A DNA stretch of 5,126 nucleotides. It comes from Euzebyaceae bacterium (GTDB lineage Bacteria > Actinomycetota > Nitriliruptoria > Euzebyales > Egibacteraceae). Location: contig JACCXR010000253.1 of the NCBI GenBank assembly GCA_013696915.1, positions 1 through 5,126 of the forward strand, in the 5' to 3' direction. The translations under genes and the position numbers were made by a program. Within the stretch, counting starts at the first letter, position 1. Each line of letters begins with the position of its first letter. Positions 1 to 5,126 of this stretch are shown here, one piece after another. Under the pieces are notes generated by a model. That model made no database searches. It had not been told where the DNA came from and worked only from the letters and a program-made list of their open reading frames with translations.

Positions 1-1
1 A

Positions 2-367
2 GCCACGACTGTCGGCCGCGCGGCCGCTCCGACGCTGGCCGGCGGCACCAACCGGCCCGCGCTGCGGTCCTCCAGCGAGATCGCCTTTCCCACGGTCGAG
101 CCGCCGGTGGTCGGCGCCCCTGCCGGCGACGGGTCGCCCGTCGCGGCCCCAGCACCCTCCGTCGTGCGCGCGTCCGCGGCCGCCGCGAGCGTCGGGCCGG
201 TCCAGTCCCTCCTGACCCCCGCGCTGTCCTCGCAGGCACTGCCCGTCTCCACCGGACGCGCCACCTGGCCAGGCCCGCTCGCCGTCGGCCTGCTCCTGAT
301 GGCGGCAGCGGCCCAGGCGCTCCTGGTCGCGAGCGGGCGCGCCGCCGTCCCGCGCCTGCGCCGGTAG
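2..367 (+). CDS. C-terminal part of a Pro/Ala-rich, C-terminally membrane-anchored protein (5' truncated)
   Basis: The reading frame is open from the left edge to a TAG at 365-367, so only the last 121 residues are seen; the true start lies outside the window. An internal GTG at 107 could be read as a start, but the open frame and GC-rich third positions upstream of it argue for a longer protein. The visible part is low-complexity and rich in Ala, Pro, Val and Ser (nucleotides 2 to about 270). It is followed by a hydrophobic stretch of about 21 residues (about 275-337, GPLAVGLLLM then AAAAQALLVA) and a short basic tail ending PRLRR. This is the layout of a single-pass protein with a disordered extracytoplasmic stalk and a cytoplasmic tail. 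The residues LPVSTG (239-256) sit just before the helix and loosely recall a sortase signal, but with one residue too many. No family is recognised and no function can be given. The methyltransferase starts 16 bp downstream on the same strand. Confidence 0.72.
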   Translation, partial: ATTVGRAAAPTLAGGTNRPALRSSSEIAFPTVEPPVVGAPAGDGSPVAAPAPSVVRASAAAASVGPVQSLLTPALSSQALPVSTGRATWPGPLAVGLLLMAAAAQALLVASGRAAVPRLRR

Positions 368-383
368 CGCTCGGCCCGTCGAC

Positions 384-1187
384 ATGGATCCCGACGACGC
401 CAAGGCGCGCATGCGGGCGATGTGGGGGCTCGGCGACTACTCCCGGATCGCCGAGCGGTTCTCATCGATCGCCGACGAACTCGTCGGGGCGGCCGGCGTC
501 GGGCCTGGGCAGCGCGTCCTCGACGTCGCGGCCGGCACGGGCAACGTCGCGCTGGCGGCGGCACGGAGCGGCGCCGTCGTGACGGCCTCCGACCTGACCC
601 CCGAGATGATCGCCCTCGGCCGCGCCCGCGCGCGCGACGAGGGCCACCACTTCGACTGGGTCGAGGCGGACGTCGAGGACCTCCCGTTCGGGAGCGCGGA
701 CTTCGACGTCGCGCTGTCCTGCTTCGGCGTGATGTTCGCGCCACGGCCCGAGGTCGCCGTGGCGGAACTCGCCCGCGTCCTGCGGCCCGGCGGCCGTCTC
801 GCCATGGCGAGCTGGAGCCCGGACGGTCCGATGAACCGCGTCACCGAGGCGGTCGCCCGGCGGATGCCCCGAACGCCGGATGCCGCGGACCCCCGGGACT
901 GGGGTCGCGAAGACGTCGCGCGCCAGCGGCTCGCGGCGGCCTTCACGGAGATTCAGTGCCGCCTGGCCGTGTTCGTCTGGCGATTCGACTCCGCCGGGGA
1001 CGCCCGGCGGTTCTTCGAGACCTGCTCGCCGCCCCACGTGGCCGTCGCGGCGGCGATCGGCCCGCAGGCCGCCGCGGAGATGTTCGACGAGATCGAGGCG
1101 ATCGTCGGCGAGCGTGCGGACGAGGCCGGCGCCGTCGCGCTGCCCTCCGACTACCTGGTCGTGCTCGCCCGCAGACCGGCCGCCTGA
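384..1187 (+). CDS. class I SAM-dependent methyltransferase (UbiE/Methyltransf_11-like)
   Basis: This complete 267-residue protein should transfer a methyl group from S-adenosylmethionine to an unidentified, probably small-molecule, acceptor in the cytoplasm. The Rossmann-fold signature is intact. Motif I (VLDVAAGTGN) spans residues 45-54. The acidic end of strand 2 is Asp70 in TASDLTPEM. ADVEDLPF (95-102) carries the adenine-contacting acidic residue. FDVALS (107-112) follows, then LRPGGRL (133-139). The N-terminus (WGLGDYSRIAERF) matches the lid region common in UbiE-like actinobacterial enzymes. The C-terminal third (about 150-267) is variable and probably binds the acceptor. ATG at 384 is the first start and keeps the protein at full family length. 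There is no clear Shine-Dalgarno before it; in-frame ATGs at 411 and 420 are alternatives that would shorten the N-terminus by 9 or 12 residues. The 16-bp gap to the preceding gene suggests co-transcription with it. The methyltransferase fold is clear; the acceptor is not, and menaquinone methylation (MenG/UbiE proper) is not supported by context. Confidence 0.9.
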   Translation: MDPDDAKARMRAMWGLGDYSRIAERFSSIADELVGAAGVGPGQRVLDVAAGTGNVALAAARSGAVVTASDLTPEMIALGRARARDEGHHFDWVEADVEDLPFGSADFDVALSCFGVMFAPRPEVAVAELARVLRPGGRLAMASWSPDGPMNRVTEAVARRMPRTPDAADPRDWGREDVARQRLAAAFTEIQCRLAVFVWRFDSAGDARRFFETCSPPHVAVAAAIGPQAAAEMFDEIEAIVGERADEAGAVALPSDYLVVLARRPAA

Positions 1188-1200
1188 GCCCCTCGGAGGA

Positions 1201-2205
1201 TCACCCTTCCGCGCGGCCGCGCAGAACGATCAGCGCCACCGACCCGAGGAGGGCCGCGAGCACCACCGTCCGGACCGTCGAGCGGGTGCGGCCGCCGTGC
1301 CCGCCGCCGACGTCGGGCGGGTCGTCCGCCGGGGAGTACAGGTTCCCGATCGTGTCCGGCTCCGGGTCGTCGAAGAACTGCTCGCGCTCCATCGCGCGGG
1401 CGGTGACGCGCTCCGTCCTCTTCGGCAGCAGCGCGTGCGAGAGCGTGGCCACCCGCCCGGCGCTGCCGGCGAACACCTCGCGCTGCGGCCGCTGCGCGCA
1501 CGCGACGATGATGCGGGCGACCTTCTCGGGCGGGTAGACGGGGCGGGGCGGCTTCGGCGCCCGGCCGGTGTAGTTCGCGGCGTGCCGGAACAGCGGCGTG
1601 TCGATCGCGGCGGGCATGACGGTGCAGACCGAGATCCCCTTCTCGCCCGCCAACTCGGTGCGCAGCGTGTCGGACAGGGCGCGCACCCCGTGCTTGCTCG
1701 CGACGTAGGCCGTCCCGTACGGCGCCGGCACCTTCGACAGCATCGAGCCGACGTTGACGAGCACCCCGCCGCCCTGGTCGCGGAAGCACCGCAGGGCGGC
1801 ACGGGCGCCGTGGACCTGACCGACGAGGTTGACGTCGAGCACGCGGCGGAAGTCGACCATCGGGACGTCCTCCACCCGGCCGAGCAGGTAGACGCCGGCG
1901 TTGTTCACCCACACGTCGACGCGGCCGAAATTGTCGACCGCGCTCCGGGCGAGCGCGTCGACCGCCTGCTCGTCGGTCACGTCGGTGGGGACCGCGAGGG
2001 CGCGGCCGCCGGCCTGTTCGCATTCGCGGGCGAGCTCTTCGAGCGGCCCGGCGCGACGGGCGGCGACCACGACCGTGGCCCCCTTCCCCGCGAAGCTCAG
2101 GGCGGTCGCGCGGCCGATGCCGCTCGACGCGCCGGTGATGACGACGACACGGTTGCGGAGTCTGCGGGTCATGGACGAGGCCTGCCCCGTCCGCACGCGC
2201 GTCAT
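1201..2205 (-). CDS. short-chain dehydrogenase/reductase (SDR) with a C-terminal membrane helix
   Basis: This 334-residue NAD(P)-dependent oxidoreductase is of the classical SDR type. Visible motifs are the cofactor loop TGASSGIG (24-31), Arg50-Arg51 after strand 2 (favouring NADP(H)), Asp75 in TDVTD, NNAG (101-104), and the catalytic tetrad Asn126 (DVNL), Ser154 (NVGS), Tyr167 and Lys171 (YVASK), then the PAAIDTP segment. The substrate is not predictable. The protein is longer than a basic SDR (about 250 residues). The extra C-terminal part has a region rich in Asp, Pro and Gly (about 279-308), a hydrophobic helix at about 312-329 (VVLAALLGSVALIVL) and a basic end, suggesting attachment to the membrane with the catalytic domain in the cytoplasm. 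The ATG at 2205 overlaps the stop of the upstream gene as ATGA, implying translational coupling. An alternative ATG at 2172 (residue 12) has a weak AGG upstream and starts closer to strand 1, so either start is possible. The TGA at 1201-1203 lies 13 bp from the convergent methyltransferase stop. Confidence 0.92.
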   Translation of the reverse strand: MTRVRTGQASSMTRRLRNRVVVITGASSGIGRATALSFAGKGATVVVAARRAGPLEELARECEQAGGRALAVPTDVTDEQAVDALARSAVDNFGRVDVWVNNAGVYLLGRVEDVPMVDFRRVLDVNLVGQVHGARAALRCFRDQGGGVLVNVGSMLSKVPAPYGTAYVASKHGVRALSDTLRTELAGEKGISVCTVMPAAIDTPLFRHAANYTGRAPKPPRPVYPPEKVARIIVACAQRPQREVFAGSAGRVATLSHALLPKRTERVTARAMEREQFFDDPEPDTIGNLYSPADDPPDVGGGHGGRTRSTVRTVVLAALLGSVALIVLRGRAEG

Positions 2206-3125
2206 GCCGGATCCGGCGGTTCGGTCCCTTCGGCGCGCAGCTCCTCACGGCGGCGGTAGAGGGCGGGCAGCTGCTCGCGGTCCTTCGGCCGGTCGAGCAG
2301 CTCCTTGGAACGGATCACGTCGTCGAGCGCTGCGAGGTGGAGGTCGACACCCTCGTCCGAGACCACGACGGCGTTCGGCTCGAGCGCCGCGAACCCCAGC
2401 TCGAACCCGCGGGGGCGGAACAGCACGTCGATGTCCCCGAGCCGGGTGACCAGTCCGAGCGCGACCATGTCGGAGCGGAAGTGCCGGGGTTCCAGGCGCC
2501 CTCCGTCGATCTTCCTCCCCGCGGGCCTGTCCGGGCTCGGCCACCTCGGGCCCAGGACGTTGAGCGCATCGCAGAGCCGCCGGAGGTTCTCCTCATCGGG
2601 CCGGGGAACGACGTCGACGTCCTGCGTCTCCAGCCTGACGCCATGGCCGACCGCCGCGCTGGCGCCGACCAGGACATAGACGACCCCGTAGGCGTTGAAG
2701 AGCTCGCACAGCACCCGGAGGCGACCGCGGAAGTCCGGCTCGGCGCGATAGCCCCTGCCCCGCTCCTCGGCGACGGTCTTGACGCGGGCCCAGTACCGGC
2801 GGCGACCGTGCTCGTCCGGGTCAGGCTCGCGGTGCCCTGACCATGCGAAGCGCAGGTCGTGCTCGTACCCTCCCTCCCACCAGTCGGGGCGCGGAGGCTC
2901 GGTCCCCCGCCACAGCGCCGTCCACTCGCCGTACGACACGTCTCGCACGCCGCTACCGGCCTCCACCAGGGCGATCCACTCCGCGTCGATGTAGGGCCGG
3001 GGATCCAGTGGATCGGATGCCACCCGCGCCGCCAACTCGGCGCGGGTCATCCCCGCACGCTCGCGCATCCACCGCAGGTGCTCGCCGCCGTGGGCGGAGT
3101 CGTCGGGCATCGGTTCCGCCGCCAT
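2202..3125 (-). CDS. XRE-like helix-turn-helix / AbiEii-type nucleotidyltransferase fusion protein
   Basis: This 307-residue protein appears to have two domains. Residues 17-72 resemble an XRE helix-turn-helix (LRWMRERAGMTRAELAARV, then IALVEAGSGV), but about 15 extra residues (ASDPLDPRPYIDAEW) separate the first HTH helix from the recognition-like part. A middle section (about 79-130) is rich in Trp and charge (WWEGGYEHDL, RRRYWARVK). Residues 136-295 match the nucleotidyltransferase fold of AbiEii/MenT-like and DUF6036-like proteins: YVLVGASAAVGHG (150-162), the metal-binding pair Asp169 and Asp171 in TQDVDVV, a third acidic strand GDIDVL (Asp231, Asp233), and the C-terminal DDVIRSKELLDRPKDREQL (268-286), typical of that group. 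Such enzymes transfer nucleotides to RNA or protein, and several act as toxins; the target here is unknown. The ATG at 3125 is preferred because a TACACT -10-like element lies exactly 7 nt upstream. The frame stays open to an ATG at 3209, but the added 28 residues are low-complexity. The gene end overlaps the SDR start by 4 bp. Fold assignment is fairly sure; biological role is not. Confidence 0.82.
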   Translation of the reverse strand: MAAEPMPDDSAHGGEHLRWMRERAGMTRAELAARVASDPLDPRPYIDAEWIALVEAGSGVRDVSYGEWTALWRGTEPPRPDWWEGGYEHDLRFAWSGHREPDPDEHGRRRYWARVKTVAEERGRGYRAEPDFRGRLRVLCELFNAYGVVYVLVGASAAVGHGVRLETQDVDVVPRPDEENLRRLCDALNVLGPRWPSPDRPAGRKIDGGRLEPRHFRSDMVALGLVTRLGDIDVLFRPRGFELGFAALEPNAVVVSDEGVDLHLAALDDVIRSKELLDRPKDREQLPALYRRREELRAEGTEPPDPA

Positions 3126-3132
3126 GGGGGCG

Positions 3133-3138
3133 AGTGTA
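3133..3138 (-). promoter_or_regulatory. -10-like element (TACACT) for a leaderless transcript of the HTH-nucleotidyltransferase gene
   Basis: On the minus strand, TACACT fits the actinobacterial -10 pattern TANNNT. Seven bases separate it from the ATG at 3125, so transcription would begin at or next to the A of the start codon. Leaderless mRNAs with this geometry are common in actinobacteria. This agrees with the absence of any Shine-Dalgarno before the ATG. No good -35 is seen at 16-18 bp; a TGACGG at 3160-3165 lies 21 bp upstream, which is too far for a standard promoter. The call rests on one hexamer and its spacing. Confidence 0.5.
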
Positions 3139-3150
3139 CGGACGCCCTGG

Positions 3151-3179
3151 GCGCCCGGCCCGTCAGGCGCGCCGGGTGC
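3151..3179. repeat. imperfect inverted repeat upstream of the HTH-nucleotidyltransferase gene
   Basis: The arms GCGCCCGGC (3151-3159) and GCCGGGTGC (3171-3179) pair at 8 of 9 positions around an 11-base centre. The repeat sits just upstream of the -10-like element, where an operator for the protein's own HTH domain could lie. In DNA this GC-rich, a repeat of this quality can arise by chance, so the operator idea is weak. Confidence 0.25.
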
Positions 3180-3263
3180 TGTGGACAGCGGGCGGCTGCC
3201 CGTCGGCATGGCGACCGCGGCTCAGCATCCCGTGGGCGGGTCGCTGCGCGACCGCCACCACCA

Positions 3264-3298
3264 CGTGAATCGCCTCGGACGAGCCTCGGCGATTCACG
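3264..3298 (-). terminator. stem-loop after the FAD oxidoreductase gene, likely transcription terminator
   Basis: A perfect 11-bp inverted repeat, CGTGAATCGCC (3264-3274) and GGCGATTCACG (3288-3298), encloses a 13-base loop. It starts 2 bases beyond the TGA of the minus-strand oxidoreductase gene, the usual place for an intrinsic terminator. It is followed on the minus strand by GTGGTGGTGG, not a U-tract, so it is of the U-less type often seen in high-GC actinobacteria. The arms contain an AT-rich GAAT/ATTC core unusual for this DNA, which makes chance less likely. A role as a binding site for a dimeric regulator is the main alternative. It separates the oxidoreductase unit from the HTH-nucleotidyltransferase unit. 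Confidence 0.68.
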
Positions 3299-3300
3299 GA

Positions 3301-4683
3301 TCAGTGCCGCAGCAGCCGCTCCGGGAGGGAGCGGCCGGTCGGGGCCCGCCCGGTGCGCCGCGCGCGGGCGTCCAGCCGGGCGGCGGCCCGCTGCATCAGC
3401 CGCACCGCGACCCAGCGCACCGGTTCGGGTTCCCAGCGCCGGGGGCGGTGCCCGACGAACGGCAGGTCGTCGAACTCCGACGTGCCGCCCGTGATGCGCG
3501 CCGCGAGGATCCGGCCGGCGAGGTTGGCCGTCGCGACCCCCTGTCCGGTGTACCCGAACGCCGCGGCCAGCCCGGTGCGCGGGTTGTGCGCGACCGTCGG
3601 CAGCCAGTCGCGCGGCATCGCCAGCGGCCCTCCCCAGGCGTGGGTGAAGCCGATGCCGCGCAGCGGCGGGAACCAGTCGAACAATGCATCCCGCAGGTGC
3701 GCGTGCGTGCCCGCGTGGCGGTCGTGCTCGGGCCGGACGCGCGAGCCGTAGTGGTACGGCGCTCCCCGCCCGCCGAAGAGGATCCGACCGTCCGCGGTCC
3801 GCGACAGGTAGTCGACGGTGTAACGGTGGGAGGACAGGCACTCGCCCCGTGCCCACCCGATCGCCGACCAGCGTGCGTCCGGCAGTGGCTCCGTCAGGAC
3901 GACCAGTGAGTAGAGCGGCAGCACATGGCGGTGCAGCCGGCTTTGCCGCGCGAGGTAGGCCTCGCCGGCGAGGACGACGGTCCCGGCGCGGACGGTGCCC
4001 CGGCACGTGCGCAGGGCCGGACGGGGACCGGCGTCGATCCCCGTGACGCGGGTGCCCTCGTAGATCGTCGCGCCCGCGCGCTCGACCAACCCGGCGAGAC
4101 CGCGGACGAGCCGGCCCGGGTGCACCGTCGCGCAGTGGGGGTCGAACATGGCGCCCCGCGCGTCGGCGACCCGGACCCGGCCCGCCAACTCGCCGGCGTC
4201 GAGCAGGGCGCAGCCCTCCGCCAACCCGAGACCGTCGCGCTCGTCCCAGCCGGCGCGGAGCGCAGGAAGCTCGTGCGCCCCGCGGGCGATGCGGAGCAGA
4301 CCGTCCTTGCGGTAGCCCGCATCGAGCCCCTCGGCGGCGCAGACCCCGCCGATCTCGTCGACGGCGGCGCGCAGGGCGAAGGTTGTCCGCCGCGCGGCGT
4401 CGCGGCCGTACCGGCGGGCGAGCTCGCCGGGGGAGACGCCCAGGTTGGCGACGCACCAGGCGCCGTTGCGGCCGGACGCACCGAAGCCCGCGACCTCCTG
4501 CTCGCAGATCGCGACCCGGAGGCCGGGCTCCCGGCGCAGGAGGTACCAGGCGGTCCACAGCCCGGTGTAGCCGGCCCCGAGGATCGCGACGTCCGCGTCG
4601 GTCGAGCCGTCGAGGGGCGGGCGGGGCGTGAGGTCGCCGGCGGTGGAGAGCCAGAAGCTCACGGCGCCCGAGCGGCCGGTCAC
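3301..4683 (-). CDS. FAD-dependent oxidoreductase, DAO superfamily (amine/amino-acid oxidase, PuuB-like)
   Basis: This 460-residue flavoprotein probably oxidises a primary or secondary amine or an amino acid, using FAD and releasing an imine or aldehyde product. The dinucleotide-binding fold is intact: VAILGAGYTGLWTAWYL (32-48) with GxGxxG at 36-41, and Glu61 at the end of strand 2 for the ribose. GASGRNG (68-74) is the signature seen in gamma-glutamylputrescine oxidase-like members. Substrate-domain strands follow in the middle. Near the C-terminus are FTHAWGGPLAMPRDWLPTV (346-364) and GYTGQGVATANLAGRILA (377-394), the second FAD contact. Length is normal for the family. The GTG at 4681-4683 overlaps the upstream regulator stop as GTGA, and AGGAG lies 3 bases before it. 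Another GTG at 4662 would start 7 residues later, nearer the conserved FWL segment. Being coupled to a PucR-type regulator suggests inducible catabolism of a nitrogen compound; the exact substrate cannot be read from the sequence. A lone PuuB assignment is not made because no other putrescine-pathway genes are visible. Confidence 0.9.
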   Translation of the reverse strand: MTGRSGAVSFWLSTAGDLTPRPPLDGSTDADVAILGAGYTGLWTAWYLLRREPGLRVAICEQEVAGFGASGRNGAWCVANLGVSPGELARRYGRDAARRTTFALRAAVDEIGGVCAAEGLDAGYRKDGLLRIARGAHELPALRAGWDERDGLGLAEGCALLDAGELAGRVRVADARGAMFDPHCATVHPGRLVRGLAGLVERAGATIYEGTRVTGIDAGPRPALRTCRGTVRAGTVVLAGEAYLARQSRLHRHVLPLYSLVVLTEPLPDARWSAIGWARGECLSSHRYTVDYLSRTADGRILFGGRGAPYHYGSRVRPEHDRHAGTHAHLRDALFDWFPPLRGIGFTHAWGGPLAMPRDWLPTVAHNPRTGLAAAFGYTGQGVATANLAGRILAARITGGTSEFDDLPFVGHRPRRWEPEPVRWVAVRLMQRAAARLDARARRTGRAPTGRSLPERLLRH

Positions 4684-5126
4684 CGACTCCTGCTCGCGGA
4701 TGCGGACCCCTCCGGCTGGAGTTCCAGTGCGAGGGCGAACTCCAGCAGGTTGGCCCCGTCTCGCGGGTCCCGCCCGGTGAGGACGCGGATCCGGCCCAAC
4801 CGGTAGGCCAGCGTATGGCGGTGGATGCAGAGCTCCGCGGCCGCCGGTCCCGGGCGGCAGCCGTGCCGCAGGTAGCTCCGGAGCGTGTCGGCGAGCTGGG
4901 CGCCCTCGACCTCGTCGTGGCGGAGAACCGGTCCCAGAATCCGCGCGACGAAGGCCCCGGTGCCGGGGTCGTCGTCGATGCCCGCCAACAGGCCGGTCAG
5001 CCCGAGATCCTCGACGTCGAGGACCGGGCGGCCGTCGGTCGCGCCGCGCCTGGCGGCGGCCCGCGCCTCTCGCAGCGCCGTGTGCAGGTCCGCGGGGGCG
5101 CGCCGCGTGCCGCTCCGGCCCACCGC
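4680..5126 (-). CDS. PucR/CdaR-family transcriptional regulator, C-terminal part (5' truncated by window edge)
   Basis: The last 148 residues of a longer protein are seen; the frame is open to the right edge, and the GTG at 5121-5123 is unlikely to be the true start because the family is normally about 400-600 residues. The first half (DLHTALREARAAARRG, then VEDLGLTGLLAGI) matches the end of the central GGDEF-like domain of CdaR/PucR proteins. The second half is their C-terminal helix-turn-helix (HTH_30 type): LADTLRSYLRHG, AAAELCIHRHTLAYRLGRI (the H-R-x-T-L-x-Y-R-L core is intact), LTGRDPRDGANLLEFALALEL. Members sense a small molecule through N-terminal domains and usually activate neighbouring catabolic genes. 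The stop codon overlaps the oxidoreductase start by 4 bp, so that gene is the most likely target and partner. The sensor domain lies outside the window, so the inducer cannot be guessed. Confidence 0.9.
   Translation of the reverse strand, partial: AVGRSGTRRAPADLHTALREARAAARRGATDGRPVLDVEDLGLTGLLAGIDDDPGTGAFVARILGPVLRHDEVEGAQLADTLRSYLRHGCRPGPAAAELCIHRHTLAYRLGRIRVLTGRDPRDGANLLEFALALELQPEGSASASRSR
4687..4691 (-). promoter_or_regulatory. ribosome binding site (AGGAG) for the FAD oxidoreductase
   Basis: On the minus strand AGGAG lies inside the last codons of the regulator gene, 3 bases before the GTG at 4681-4683. The spacing is shorter than the usual 5-9 bases, but it favours this GTG over the one at 4662 (24 bases away). 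Together with the GTGA overlap it supports translation by coupling to the upstream gene. Confidence 0.5.

Noticed and set aside
1211..1222. Palindrome GCGCGGCCGCGC near the 3' end of the SDR gene
   Set aside because: It has no loop, consists only of G and C, and lies in coding sequence; such palindromes are common by chance in DNA of this composition and it does not look like a terminator.
422..1537. A 371-residue rightward frame over the methyltransferase
   Set aside because: It is Arg-rich, has no motifs, and runs through the methyltransferase in another frame and across the convergent junction.
880..2259. A 459-residue rightward open frame opposite the SDR gene
   Set aside because: It is a shadow of the high-GC SDR gene: the translation is compositionally biased towards Arg, Ala and Pro with no family motifs, while the opposite strand encodes a complete SDR with its catalytic tetrad.
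3126..3209. N-terminal extension of the HTH-nucleotidyltransferase to an ATG at 3209
   Set aside because: The extra residues are low-complexity (Pro, Gly, Ala), would overlap the promoter-like element, and a leaderless start at 3125 explains the missing Shine-Dalgarno better.
3047..4558. A 503-residue leftward frame overlapping the FAD oxidoreductase
   Set aside because: It is in a different frame from the clear flavoprotein motifs and reads as Arg/Pro-rich low-complexity sequence; it also crosses the stem-loop and the start of the next gene.
3925..4806. A 293-residue rightward frame opposite the oxidoreductase and regulator
   Set aside because: It is antisense to two genes with strong family motifs and shows no recognisable domain of its own.

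Overview
The window is very GC-rich (about three-quarters G+C by eye), with codons almost always ending in G or C, short intergenic gaps, GTG as well as ATG starts, and 4-bp start/stop overlaps. Together with the gene families present, this suggests a high-GC actinobacterium (Actinomycetota). Nothing in the sequence fixes the genus. No rRNA, tRNA, CRISPR array, transposase or prophage gene is visible.

Layout. Two genes read rightward at the left end. The first (2-367) is the C-terminus of a Pro/Ala-rich protein that ends in one membrane helix and a basic tail. Sixteen bases later comes a complete class I SAM-dependent methyltransferase (384-1187). It converges, with a 13-bp gap, on a block of leftward genes filling the rest of the window. 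Read in their own direction (right to left), these are: the C-terminal part of a PucR/CdaR-type regulator (4680-5126, cut by the window edge); an FAD-dependent oxidoreductase of the DadA/PuuB-like amine oxidase superfamily (3301-4683), whose GTG start overlaps the regulator stop by 4 bp; a strong stem-loop just after that gene (3264-3298); an intergenic region with a leaderless-type -10 element; a helix-turn-helix plus nucleotidyltransferase fusion protein (2202-3125); and a short-chain dehydrogenase with a C-terminal membrane helix (1201-2205), which overlaps the fusion gene by the ATGA quartet.

How the genes relate. The leftward block appears to form two transcription units. The regulator and oxidoreductase look like one translationally coupled module, probably for oxidising an amine or amino acid, with a stem-loop closing the unit. 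The HTH-nucleotidyltransferase gene and the SDR form a second coupled pair with its own promoter-like site. There is no obvious metabolic link between the two units.

The most unusual item is the HTH-nucleotidyltransferase fusion. It combines an N-terminal XRE-like DNA-binding segment, a Trp-rich middle section and a C-terminal domain resembling AbiEii/MenT-type nucleotidyltransferases, with the expected acidic residues intact. No separate antitoxin gene is visible beside it. Its function is unknown, and a toxin, defence or regulatory role is inference only.
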